Part shown: piece after piece, positions 10,817 to 23,000 of the stretch | Layout: every line of letters starts with the position of its first letter | How positions within the stretch are numbered: position 1 is the first letter of the stretch | Source of the DNA: Hirudo medicinalis | Taxonomy: Eukaryota; Annelida; Clitellata; Hirudinida; Hirudinidae | Direction of reading: 5' to 3' | Assembly: GCA_011800805.1 (NCBI GenBank) | Contig: MPNW01000560.1 | Span: forward strand, 121,342-185,341 | DNA length: 64,000 nt | Translations under genes and position numbers: made by a program | The notes under the pieces: model-generated | What the model saw: only the letters and a program-made list of their open reading frames with translations | What the model was told of the DNA's origin: nothing | Database searches by the model: none

Positions 10817-13801
10817 ATGACTGGACCCTTACTTTCAATTATTCATGCATTTCTTGGCAAGTTGAGGGAAGGTTGCAGACAGGATGTGGAACAACTTTTG
10901 AAAGCTGTGCAGAATGATGACATCTCATTAATTTTGAAAACGATGGGGACCATAATCGAAAATTACTCAGAAGAAGGAGAGAAGGTTTCGGATGAATTAA
11001 TTTCTGACAATTTCCTACAATTTTTGGTCGATCTCTTGGATTGGGAAAGATTGTCAACGAATCCTGAATTCCTGTTGCATGTTTACAGCTTGTCTGTGTT
11101 ATTAGGTTGTCATTACCCCGATCGTAAAATAGCGCTAGAAGGAATGGGTATTGTTACAAAGTTGATTGAGATCCTGGACAAAGAAAGAGAAACAGGGAAA
11201 ATGATTTGTGTACAAAAAAACGGTGTTACAATCACCACATGTCACTTCATCGCCAATTTCCTTCCTACTCTACCTTTCTCAAGATGCTATGAAGATGTTA
11301 ACAAAATCAGCTCTGGTATCCTATTGAGTGGTCCTCAGTTTGAGGAAACACATAAAGGAATCATGAAATGGATTTTTAATGAAGAAGATGATGAGTATTC
11401 TAGTTTTTATAGCAGTTACACCGGCAATTGGGAAAACTTTGTGTCGTTCTACATTATGCAGGGCGAAGGAGCTTCATCTCGAGCAATCTCTTTGTTTTCG
11501 AAACGGATTCAGGAACATGTCAAAGTCATTTTCAAGACAGTTCACGATATCTGCCAGACATCGAGTTCGTGTCACTTGGTGCATCACACTTTACTGTTAA
11601 AAGTTATCTTTTGGGCGAATGCTGTCGACAAACTTAACAATTGCTCAGGCATCGGTGAAATTGTAAATTTTACACAGATGTTGTTATCGTCGACTCATGA
11701 ACGAGAGAAAATTATTGTCGGTATGGCCATCATTCATAGCTTAATCAGCAAACACATGGATTCATTTCAGTGTCTTCAAGAAACAATGAACAACCTGGTA
11801 TCGATTGTCGGTCCAATAGATTGGATTGAAGGCATCTGTGAAATATTCAGAGAGGACGACTTACGAATCCCCAAGATGCTCGTTTATTGCTTTCAGGACC
11901 AAACTTTCTCTGCAACCTTTCATTTGCAAAACGACTTGATAAACTCTATGCTATTGTATGTCAAACCGAGTCATGACAAAGATCGTGACGAATTCGAGAA
12001 ATCTGATGTTGACAGGATCTATTCGCAACTCAGCACATTCATGAGAATCGTCCTCAAACTTCCAAGAAACACTGATAAAATTCAAGAAAAATTTACAGTT
12101 TCTGATGATGGAGTTCAAGTGTTTCAGTGTCTCGTTTCCTTTGTTATGAAAGCTCTTGAAGCTAATAGAGTTGAAATTATTTTTGAGGTAGAATGCAATG
12201 ATTGTAGGCTTAATGGCAAATACATAAATTTTCCGCAAGAGGTAAGTCTGGGTTTGTTCAACTCCATCAACCTTGATGTTACTCTTGGGGTTGCGGCTTG
12301 TGGCATGAAAGAAAATGATTTGAAAGGTTTAAAAATTCTTAGGCAATGCCTCAAATTAATTTCAATATTCCACGAACTGAACGAGAATTGGGGAGTATTG
12401 TTTTGTATTCTGACATCAGAAAGACTGATCAACAAGGCACATTTTATCAGCCAACGTTTCACTGAGTATGTTAAACAATTTATTTTAGAACATAATGGTA
12501 AAAGGTCGCCCTTCACAGAAGATTATACCCGCTTTGAATATATTAAGGATTATTATTACTTACTCCCATTTGATGTGAGGCGCTTCATGATCATGGAATA
12601 CTTTAAACGCAAAAATGAAACTGAAGTTGAAGCTTTTGTTCAGAGAGGAAACTTAGTAAATGATATAACCAAGAAATTACCAAATTACAAATTTCACAAT
12701 TCAATTTTTAATTTCCGATTTGCGGAAGAGCCGGGCACAGGCTCAGGTCCAACGAAGGAGTTTTATACTGAATTTTCTCGTGAATGTTACAGATATGACT
12801 TGGATCTATGGATTGGTGATCCAATCGAGGATTCGGACGGAAATGTTTACGTCAACTCGCCGTGTGGACTGTTTCCTAAGCCGATAATATCGCAGAAAGA
12901 ATCCATGTTAAAATACAAGGCAATCGGAAGGATATTGGGCAAATGTTTTGGTAATGGCCATCAAATGGACATCAATTTCAGTAAAGCGTTCTACAAAATT
13001 ACATTGGGGACAGTTTTCTATCAACAACTATCTCTTATTGACTTGAAAGATGTGATGCCAAACGTTTACAAATTGGCTGCAGACATGGTAGACTCTCTGA
13101 GGATCAAATGGGGAATTGAAAAAGAAGAGGCATTAACAGCAGAAGAAAAAATGGAGGCAATATCCAACATTACATGCGATGGCTCATCTTTTAAAGATCT
13201 CTGCTTAAACTTCACAATTCCAGGTTTCCCGGAGATGGAAATGAAGGAAGGAGGCAAAGACGTCCTTCTATCGATTGAAAACGTCGAAGAATACTTGAAG
13301 TTACTCGTTTGGTGGTTGTTGTTCAAATGTCCTGAAGATTGCGCAAACCATTTTATTGGAAGCGAACTTTTTTATGAATCAGAACAATTGGTCATCTTCA
13401 ACATGGATGAAATTGAGACGTTATTTTGCGGTTCCAACGTGGAGAAATGGACCGTGGATTTCCTGAAAGCAAATTGTGTTCTGTTGGATGGATTCTCCAT
13501 TGATAATCCGGTTATCAACTACTTGTTTGAAGTTCTAGCAACATTGTCAGAAGATGAACAGCGGAATTTTTTGCAGTTTACTACAGGGTCAACGCGATTG
13601 CCATATGGTGGACTAAAGAATCTCTCACCAAAACTAACGATTAGGCGCAAATTGTCTGTGGGCACTCCTGACAAATATTTGCCTGTATCCTGGACATGTT
13701 CGAATACCCTTTTCATTACCAAATATAGTAGTAAAGAAATGCTCAGAGGGAAACTGCTTTTAGCCATTCGGGAAGGCAACAAATCTTTCCAAAATTTCTA
13801 A
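10817..13801 (+). CDS. HECT-domain E3 ubiquitin-protein ligase
   Basis: Transfers ubiquitin from an E2 to a substrate through a thioester on its own cysteine. The 994-residue frame is uninterrupted. The HECT domain occupies roughly residues 610-994. GTGSGPTKEFYTEFSRE near 640-656 and GRILGKCFGNGHQMDINFSK mark the N-lobe; LQFTTGSTRLPYGG and LPVSWTCSNTLF mark the C-lobe. The catalytic cysteine is Cys961 (codon at 13697-13699). The C-lobe wording is closest in style to the UFD4/TRIP12 group, but the N-terminal 600 residues show only helical, repeat-like sequence without a domain I can name. A single coding exon of 3 kb is unusual beside the intron-rich neighbours. ATG at 10817 is the first in-frame start. 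Polyadenylation signals follow at 13874. Confidence 0.92.
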   Translation: MTGPLLSIIHAFLGKLREGCRQDVEQLLKAVQNDDISLILKTMGTIIENYSEEGEKVSDELISDNFLQFLVDLLDWERLSTNPEFLLHVYSLSVLLGCHYPDRKIALEGMGIVTKLIEILDKERETGKMICVQKNGVTITTCHFIANFLPTLPFSRCYEDVNKISSGILLSGPQFEETHKGIMKWIFNEEDDEYSSFYSSYTGNWENFVSFYIMQGEGASSRAISLFSKRIQEHVKVIFKTVHDICQTSSSCHLVHHTLLLKVIFWANAVDKLNNCSGIGEIVNFTQMLLSSTHEREKIIVGMAIIHSLISKHMDSFQCLQETMNNLVSIVGPIDWIEGICEIFREDDLRIPKMLVYCFQDQTFSATFHLQNDLINSMLLYVKPSHDKDRDEFEKSDVDRIYSQLSTFMRIVLKLPRNTDKIQEKFTVSDDGVQVFQCLVSFVMKALEANRVEIIFEVECNDCRLNGKYINFPQEVSLGLFNSINLDVTLGVAACGMKENDLKGLKILRQCLKLISIFHELNENWGVLFCILTSERLINKAHFISQRFTEYVKQFILEHNGKRSPFTEDYTRFEYIKDYYYLLPFDVRRFMIMEYFKRKNETEVEAFVQRGNLVNDITKKLPNYKFHNSIFNFRFAEEPGTGSGPTKEFYTEFSRECYRYDLDLWIGDPIEDSDGNVYVNSPCGLFPKPIISQKESMLKYKAIGRILGKCFGNGHQMDINFSKAFYKITLGTVFYQQLSLIDLKDVMPNVYKLAADMVDSLRIKWGIEKEEALTAEEKMEAISNITCDGSSFKDLCLNFTIPGFPEMEMKEGGKDVLLSIENVEEYLKLLVWWLLFKCPEDCANHFIGSELFYESEQLVIFNMDEIETLFCGSNVEKWTVDFLKANCVLLDGFSIDNPVINYLFEVLATLSEDEQRNFLQFTTGSTRLPYGGLKNLSPKLTIRRKLSVGTPDKYLPVSWTCSNTLFITKYSSKEMLRGKLLLAIREGNKSFQNF

Positions 13802-13873
13802 ACTAATCCTGACTTGATTAGTGCTTTGTGCTACATCTTCTTTTACTTCATCTTCCTTAAAACCTTTGTTTTT

Positions 13874-13879
13874 AATAAA
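13874..13879 (+). terminator. Polyadenylation signal of HECT gene
   Basis: AATAAA 73 bp after the stop, with a second AATAAA about 13 bp further on. Confidence 0.55.
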
Positions 13880-14397
13880 TAGATTAAATAAAACCCTTAA
13901 TATTAAACCATTAATTGCACTTGATTATTTTAGTTTAAGGTTTATAACAATAGAAGTGTGACAAGGAAATTTAGTGAAAGATTCATCTATACTTAATGTT
14001 TTCAAGAAATAAGATATTCACAACTTTTAATTAATCCCTCAAAAACGCAAATTCTATTTCTAGTATTTAAATTAACGTATTTTGTTACAATGACATTTTT
14101 ATTACTAGACTATTATTAGTGAATGTCACATAATTAAGAATAATAAAAGTCCAAAAGGAGCATCCGAAGAGATGTATTCCCGCTAGTAATCTGTAATTTA
14201 AAAGAGAAAATACATGTATTGTGTGTATGTACATCTCTCACCCAAGAACTCCTCCCAAATGGTGATCGATAGCGACTTGAAATTTGCACAGGTCCTTCTC
14301 TATGACATTCCCAGGTCAGCCGTGCTATTTTCAGTTTTCAACTTTCACCTAAATCGAGATTTAAACTCGAGAGCTATTGAAAGCAAGGAGCATTGTG
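13880..14397. other. Intergenic, nothing recognised
   Basis: AT-rich sequence without a supported feature. Confidence 0.5.
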
Positions 14398-14505
14398 CTA
14401 CCGCATGGTTTAATGGTTAAGACTTCGCCTCTCACGATGGCAGCGCGGAATCGAACCTCGTTGCGGGAGCACCGCCCTAGCCATCCAGCTCTTATAGGGT
14501 AAGTT
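14398..14505 (+). repeat. SINE family 2 (tRNA-derived), copy 1
   Basis: Holds TGGTTTAATGGTTAAGACTT as an A-box-like head and GGAATCGAACCTCG as a B-box-like element about 45 bp later. The same string of words recurs on the minus strand at 33.4 kb with substitutions, so it is a dispersed family rather than a functional tRNA gene. No cloverleaf with an intact acceptor stem is formed. Confidence 0.6.
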
Positions 14506-16920
14506 TAACTGGCTTTGAAGGCTGTAAATAATAACGGCATGAATAACATTAGTTATAATAAACAAAAAACGAGTGGTAATGACTCAAAGTTTGATTGTAG
14601 TGGTATATGCCGGAACTTCAAGACCACAAATTAATATGTTAATTAATAAGATTAGCATATTTGAACACGAACACACCAATCTGGAAGATGTTAATTGATA
14701 AATGTAGTTTAAATATTTCAAATTTATGTTTGCAAGGGGTGATGGGAGACAAGTGAAACATGGCCCAAATTAAACGCTTGTTTAAAATGTGCAGAGATTT
14801 AGGACAAGATGGGTGGTTGGATGTCGAAACAATGTTGCAATGAGAGAGATATGGAAGCACCAGGGCAAGGCATAACGTAAGAAAGACTAGTTCTGCTATC
14901 AACATTGTGATAGAGTCGAGATACCATTCTAATATTTTTTAGAAACTTTAGATTTTATGTATTGAATGTGGTTTAACCAGGAAATGTTTTCATTTAAAAA
15001 CACATCTAAAAATTTAACTGAGGAAACACGATTAATGGAGGAGTTATGAATGGAATGAATGATATTAAGTTAGAGGTCAAGTTGAATGTTATCTCTGAAA
15101 TGGTATTTGAAGAAAGTGATGTTAAGAGGGTTAAGTCAGTTAAGCACTGACATGGATGATAATATGATAAATCACATGATTTCATTATCATTAAATATGA
15201 GAATCAATGCAATTCCTGCTTACAAATTATTTTCATATTATTAAATATAAACTTAGTTTAAATTTATGAGTCCAGAGTCTTTTAGACAAAAGAAATAAGC
15301 CATCCATCATCTTCATCAGAAACATCATCCCTTTGATATATCCATCATCCCTTCGTTCCCTAGGTGGCCTCGAAAAACGAAAAAAGTACACATGAATAAA
15401 TAAAGAAATAATGTATATCTTAATGTTACTTTTTTGACTTCACTTATAATTATTATTCTTCAATGAATTCAAAACGAGAAAATGTCAAAATCACTTTGAA
15501 ACTGACCTAATAAAAGATAATTGAAAAGAAAGACTTCAATAAAATGGTGGTTAAGAATATAACTGCATAGTTGGAATATCCGTATCCACACTGTTAGAAA
15601 TAACAGTGTAATTTATAAGTATTTTATTATATTTTAATATAAATTTATAATTTATAAGTAATAAATTATTAAATATAAAAAATATTACAAATATTGTAAC
15701 TATAATTAAATTGTTAAAAATAGTGGAGCCTCGACGTGGCTATCAAAGAATTGAAATTAAAAATTCAATAATTTTTGAGGTGAAATTTGATGAATTGTTT
15801 GGCAACGGTTGTTCACTATCGATATTCGTGTGCACTTGCTTCGCATTGATTGGAATTCAAAAGTCCTAATTACGACTACAACATACATTAGTTACATAGT
15901 CACATTAAGAATAACAATACTTGTTAATAATAATAAGTCTGTCTTTTAATTAATTTGTAATAATAATTATTATTTAATATAAGCAATAATATATCTGTAT
16001 ATATAAGTATTTATCAATAAGACTTTCAACACTTTCAACATGACAAGCGATGCTCTGAAAAGCTGTGAAGTTTCATAAACTAAAAATGTGTAAATAAATG
16101 CAAAAGACAGCACATCATGAAAATCAAATTTCATAAATCTCATCACTGCAATGTTCTTTATTAGGTTCACTAAACTATATTTTAAATTTGAATTTTGATG
16201 CCTCAATGCATCAACATTTAATGCATCAACTTGAATTCTTTGATGGGTGGGGGCCATGATTTCAAACATTTTTATTTCTGAAGAATAATTTTTTGCAGAT
16301 CTTCATTGCCTTTCTAATTGCAAATTTCAAGCTATGCCTTCTTGTTTTCCGTCAACCCTGCTGTTTCTGAAATGGCTCACTTAATAATATCATAAATAAT
16401 TCTTTAAATAATTTATTATTAAATCTTTCTTCATTAAAACAAACAAGTTTAATGTAAGGCAATCATCCATCATCAATCTGTTGAAACCTTGACAACTGAG
16501 GTGCCTTATTGAAATTAAGCCTTATGTCACTTTCATGTCACTTTCATGTCACTTTTTTTTCACATTATTATTTGAGCAGAAAAAGACATTAAGCGATGAT
16601 TTTTGCCAAAATCACAGTTTGAATTCAAATTTTTAACTCAATTTCGGTACTGAAAGGCCGGGTTTCTTCATCGCTCCAAACATAATTATTTTTTTATTGT
16701 GATCATTTCGGTCCTTTATGAAGGCACATTAACATTATTACCTTGCTGTGGCATCTGAGTTGCAGTGCAGTTACTAATATATTAAATATAATAAAATTAT
16801 GTCACATTATTTGAAATTGCACAATTTATATTTCATTATAACAAATTACAACAAATTGCATTTCATTCACAATTTATTGATCGTGAGCTCCAAGGCAAGT
16901 TTTAATTTGAAAGTTTAAAA
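14506..16920. other. Intergenic, nothing recognised
   Basis: AT-rich. A 12-bp unit containing TGTCACTTTCA repeats three times at about 16524-16556. Short open frames here lack features. Confidence 0.5.
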
Positions 16921-16945
16921 TCAATGGTTTATCGATCGTACCGTC

Positions 16946-16953
16946 TATAAAAG
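16946..16953 (+). promoter_or_regulatory. TATA box of the macroglobulin-family gene
   Basis: TATAAAAG, followed at the expected distance by a short non-coding first exon of about 16976-17021 that ends in the strong donor G|GTGAGT. The acceptor TTCACAG lies directly before the ATG at 17080. Confidence 0.75.
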
Positions 16954-17079
16954 GGAGGCAGAAGAGACCATTGGCAGGCTGTAACAAAAATTGCTCCTTG
17001 CGATTTCTTGTTACATTCAAGGTGAGTTTTTTCTCATTGAATTCTTCTATTTTAAATAAATTATTGTCTTTATTCACAG

Positions 17080-20000
17080 ATGGCAGAAAGTTATCTATGC
17101 CTGTCCTTGTTGGTTGCGTTCGTATCTTCCGGTTTGGCCATCCATGCTGTTCCGACGACCAACACGTACAACGATATTTTTACATTTATGTACGACGCTT
17201 GGGTGAAGTTTTTAAAGTTTTGAATTAAATTTGCAGGTCTTATGTTGTTGTGACAAGCGATGTTCTCGTACCTGGCTCTGAACTCCTGATTGACTTGCAC
17301 CTGCTCGATCTGATCAAATCTGACTCCAAGGAAGGAGACAAGGAACCTGATGAATGCGTCCTCAATCTCAGCGTTTCATCGGACGATCACCTGTGGTACC
17401 GTTCTGCATGGAAAATTGAGCTAGACAAGACTCCAAAGAGTTATTTTTAACTGAATTATTTTTCTCAATCACTCATGTCTTGGACAAATTGTAATTCTGA
17501 ATGACTCATAATTTGTGTCACAGGTTTCTCCAAAACACTGAGAATCCTGGTTAGCATAAAATATTGGCAAGACTCTCAATTACTCAATTTAATTTAATTT
17601 AATTTTTCAATCTTTTGATTTACAGGTGTCATCTGATAAGAAGTCGTTGGGAAACAAATCAGTCCTCAAGATCGAGTCAAGTTCCTGCTTCAAGTTCTCT
17701 CGTTCAGTCGAAGTTCCAACTGGAAGAAGAGACTTGTTGGTTTCCCTCCGCACTGACAAATTGAAGAACCACCCTGGAGAACTTGGTTTGTTGTTAAAGT
17801 AACACCTGTCATAAAATATATATTAAAAATAAATAATTGAACATTTGTTTCAGTGATGATCGAGTCTCTTGTCCTAACTCATGAATTGAAACCATACTTG
17901 AAGCCGGTCAACCTCTCCATCCATGTTAGATTCAAAATGCAGTGCAATCTTAAAAAAAAACATGCTATTAATCTTCCTTTAAAATTTTTCAGAACTCACA
18001 AGGCGTTCAGCTCGTCAAATGGTTCAACGTCACCACTGAAAAAGGTTTGCATTTTGAAGTAGCCTCTTTGTAGATTAATTTGTAAAATATTCTCTCAGTT
18101 GTATGCAAATTAATAACTCATTTAATTGTAAATTGTATTAACAATTGAATATTAACAAATTGTAAATTATTAATTTACAGGTCTGCTCAGAAAGGAATAT
18201 TTCATTCCTCTACTTGCGCAATCCGAAGAATTGACTCTCACCTTGGAAAACCACGTGAGGACAAAATTCTATCAATTGTTTACCACTAACCTAATGTTCT
18301 ATTTTGCTGCCGAATGTTTTAATTTTAGGGACAGGTGGTTAACCATACCTTCGAAATTGAACGCTCTCAACCTTACGGTGGGAAATTTAGTTGAGAAGAT
18401 GAAATATTTACGACGAGACCATAATTTTAATTTTCACATTGTTTATTCAACATTAATGAGACGTAAAAATGGTTTCAGATAAAGAATATTTCCTGGTTGA
18501 AGTTACATCTCCTAGGTATCACACTCTTCATTCTGGTGATGAGAGCAAAAGTCCTAACTTGGAAGTCTCTGTGGTAGCCTGGTAATTGCTGCATTAGTTT
18601 ATAATTTTTATTAACATCAATTGGTTACTTATAACATATTAAGTAATATAAAAAATAATATATGATTAAACATATTTTACTTTCAAACTGATTAAATTGT
18701 AATATTAAATTGTTAAAATGTCTAGCCATCATTCTGGTTCTCCACTGAAAGGAAATGTGGAACTACAACTTTCTCTTGGAAACAAATCAGGATCATTGCC
18801 TCCAGTTGAGGTAGCATTTTAATGATGATAGTCATGGAATATTTGAAAAAATATCAACTTTGAATTGTGAATGAGGCATTTTAACTAATTCTAACCGATG
18901 CATTTAACAGCTCGTTGCTGGTCACAAAGCATTTTCACTGAAGCTCGACGAAATCAAGAAAGCCTTGACTCTGAAAACGGAAGAACCCCTTCTAGGACGC
19001 GAGGTCAAAGTTTCAGTTAAAGTGGAAGAAATGAGTCCAGGTGAAGAAGTGAATGAAAGTGATGTTAAGAAGGAAGGAGGAATGAAAGAATCCAAAAAGA
19101 GATCAAACTTAGTGGTTCCTGTCACCAGGAATGTCCTCGTGACATTTGTTGATCAATCTTACGTTTTGTTCTTCAGTCAATTCACTCCTCTCTACTTCAA
19201 GCCTGGACTGTCGTACGTTGGACAAGTGAGATAAAAAATAATTGCTTTAGATATTTACAAAATGACACATTTTTAATTACATTCTTATATTCCTATGTCA
19301 CATTGTATTGTATTCTCATCAGATGTTACTGAAACCAGTCGAGGAAATGCGCCAAAATAGTTCAGAGGAAATAAAGATTAAAGTCAAGGTCAAGCACTAC
19401 AACTCAAAGTCAAAAAGTCCCAAAGAAGAGAATCTGACAGTTATTATGAAACCAAACTCTCTTGGCGAGTTTTCTTTCAAGGTATCCAAAGACGATAACA
19501 AACTTGAACTTGAGGTAAATATCATATTTTGCAGTTGAATTTCTTTAAAATGTACTTGTTTTTTATTAATCTTTTTCTTTAAATTTCAGGCTCAACTTGA
19601 GGACAAAGAATCTGGTAAGGTTGTGAAAGCTCACCTGGAAGTTCTTCCATTTTCTACCAAAAACAAGGATGGACACTTCCTACAGGTCTTGATGAAACAG
19701 AAACCACCAAAAGTTGTTGTGAGTGTAAAATCGTATAATACGAATTTGTTCACACTCATCACTGAAAATTTTATGCAGGTCGGTGAAACACTTAAAGTCA
19801 AGGTCGAGTCAACGTTTCCAACCAGTGAGGTCCTCTACCATGTTTTTTGTCAACCAGGGTTGGTTCTCTCAGGAAAGTTTGTGGCTCCCTCTCCAGCAAC
19901 AAAACACGATCTTTCTCTGGTCCTCCCACAAAATGTCAGCCATCTTTTGTCGTCTCCTCGTCTCGTTGTGGAAGTTCTCAGTCCGAGCAATGAAATTCTT

Positions 20001-23000
20001 TCTGACAGTTTACGATTTGTTGTTGAGCAAAAGAAGGAAAGCCCAGTAAGAATTAAAAAAATATATATCTGTAATAATTAGTTCCTGATTACAAGTTAAT
20101 ATTCATTCCATCAAATTCAGCTGGAAATATTGGTAAAACCTGAAGTTGCTAAACAAGGAGAGGTTGTTGAATTGGTTGTCAAAGCAGAACCCTTCACCAG
20201 TGTTTACCTGCTCTCCATTGCGGATCTACTGGCTTTTGAGCCAAAAGAAGAGGAACTCCGAAAAGTTGTTGTTAGCAGGAATTTGACATTTACATTTTGC
20301 GACATCTTTATCAAGAAAAGATATTTAGTATGCTTACATAATAATTTCTAACACGTTTATATTTACAGGCGAATGAGAAAATGTTGAGATATCTTCACAA
20401 CCTGAATTCTTCACACTTCTCTCGAACCATGAATGATCTCGGCAAAAGTTCCATGACTATTCCTTCGTTGGCTCCTGATTCTCAAAGAGTCCATAATGTG
20501 AATTATAATCCATCAATGATGCAATTAATTCATTAAACTACTTTGTTAATTAAACAAAAATTACGTACTTCACAGGAATCTGGAAGTCTCCTCCTCAGTG
20601 ATGGCCTCTTGTTCGTTGATCCAAGTAAGTTCATTTGATTTTTTTACGGAAAAAACACCCAATTCATGATTTTTTACATTGCATTGCTAACTAAATGATT
20701 TGCTTTCAGGCAAACCATGGCCGACCCCCGTCTACAAGAATGGAACATTGGATGACCTTGAACCATCACATTTGGAAAAAGTTGAAGGATTTGATACAAA
20801 CTTGTGGAAACTAGCTGTAACTGTCGGGTTGGTTGGAAGATGTTTAACATTTAAACGTATGATTATACAGTTTTATAGTAATAGGAGTAATTATTCTATC
20901 TCTGTACAAGTAATATTAACAATGACTAATTGTAAAATTAATGTTATTCTCTGTGCAGTTATTGGTGGTTTCCTAAAATAATTAATAAAGTTGAAGCTCG
21001 ATTTCTATTTTAAATAATGTTAATTTATGCAATTAAGAATTGTTATTTATTTTTTCAGACCATCAGGCGAAGAGAAACTTCGTTTTGTTCTCCCCGATGA
21101 ATCAAGACTTTATACTTTTGCTGCTTTTGGTTTCACACCTGGAAATGGTCTCGTTGTTGTTGAAAAACCTGTTCAGGTGTGTCACACCATTTCAGCATTC
21201 TCCAACCAATCTAGCTCGTAGTTATTAATTTAAATGTTTTGTGGATGAAATTTTATTTCAATTCAAAACAAGATTAGAATCAAACGTTGCTATGATTCTT
21301 GAGAAAGTAACATCTTATTTGATCATAAACATTTTACATTTTAGTTGCTGTCCACATCTAAAGTTGTGTCTTCTTTGAAACATCCGAAATCCGTGGTACG
21401 AGGTGAGGAGGTAGTTTTGGAAGTTCACCTGTTCAACAACCAGGACAAAGAAGCTAAGGTAAATTTTAAATTGTACCTATTAAACATGCTAAATGTACGC
21501 GGACGTTGCAACATTTATAGGTTAAAGTGACCGTGAAAGAATGGCATGATTGGCTTAGAAAGGAAGCAGAAAATGATGTGGAAGACAAATACTTTGACAA
21601 AGATGTTGTTGTGAGTTTCATGAATATTTTTAGTGAAATAGTTTATTAAATAAGCGAATCAATTTTAGTTGCAACCCAAGCAATTGGGAATGGTGACAGT
21701 TCCCTTGAAAACGTCACCAACCACTCAAGAACCACTTGCATTCGAAGTCGAAGTCGTTTCCGATGATATTCACCACAAACTCAATTCATCTGTTGAGCTT
21801 AAAGTAGGCATAATGATGTAATTAGTTTATTTTAATTATCTATTTACTAAGCATTTTCCAATCGCAGTACCAAGGATATGAAGTAGTTCCATCAGAAAGT
21901 TTGGTGCTCGACAATTTCAACGGAGAACAAGTCCTCCATGTTGACGTTCCAAAGAACATCACAAACCCCATCGAAAAGTCAGAACAAGCTCATGTGAAAA
22001 TCTACGGTAACTAACCTGTATACTAATAATAATATTTTAATTAATAATATCAAAGTGATCAACTTTGCAAATGAATTCAATTTCATATCGCAGGTCATCC
22101 TTTGGGCCCCGCTATAGAACACGTCTGCCAAAACGTCAACAAATCAAACATACTGGAGGAAAGAACGAAATTAGATTTTGTCCTCGCTGTCAATGTTCTC
22201 GAACACATCTCCAACAACTCACTTTTCGACAATTCCGTGCATGTCGACTACAGCAAGAAGAAATTGCCCTTCCATGTTACTTTTGAAGCTCCAGTTGACA
22301 AGGAAAAGTGCGTCCCATCTGTTAGAGATTGTAAGTATTACTTTTTCCATCCCCAATAAAAATATTTTCATGACAATCAAGCTTGATGACGTATTTCAGC
22401 TCTGCAGCATTTGTTGAATAGAAGGAATGAGGATGGATCCTTTTCTTTCTACCCGAAACAACCTGGTTACGTTTGGTAAAACAGTTTTATGATTTACAAA
22501 AAACATGCTTGAAAGCGAAACAACTGTCGAGTTTAATTTTTGCAGGCTCACCTCTCTAATGCTGGATTTCACAGTTGTGTTGAGAAATGTGCTTTACTGG
22601 GATGAAGGTCACGTCGTTGAAACTGTGAAGTGGTTAGCCAAACAACAGAAAGAAGACGGATCTTTTGTTGAGGACAAGGCTGCCATCGTTCTTAGAAATG
22701 ATCTGGTAAAAGAATGCTTTTGATTGAATTTTTGATTCATTGTAATTTCATGAATTTTTTGTTTAAACAGGACGAAGAATCTCATCACGTTCCATTGACT
22801 TCACAAGTAGTTGCCTCACTTCTCGAAGCATCTAACAATCTTGAGGTAAGCAATTAATAGAATAATTCAAAGAATTACAATTATTAACAACTTAGGGGTG
22901 TAACATCTCAAAAACTATAACTAATTAAATAATTAACAGCTTCCCGAAGAAGAAGTCAAGCTAGTGAAATCAGTGACCAAGAAATCAGTGGAGTACCTTG

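Noticed and set aside
12124..12516. 130-codon minus-strand frame inside the HECT gene
   Set aside because: Antisense shadow of a confident coding sequence.
14398..14505. Functional tRNA gene
   Set aside because: Internal A and B box-like words exist but no intact acceptor stem or clear anticodon arm, and a diverged relative occurs at 33.4 kb. A SINE fits better.
14639..14905. Minus-strand frame with a signal-peptide-like start
   Set aside because: The hydrophobic start is followed by featureless sequence and no splice-compatible neighbours. Chance in AT-rich DNA is likely.
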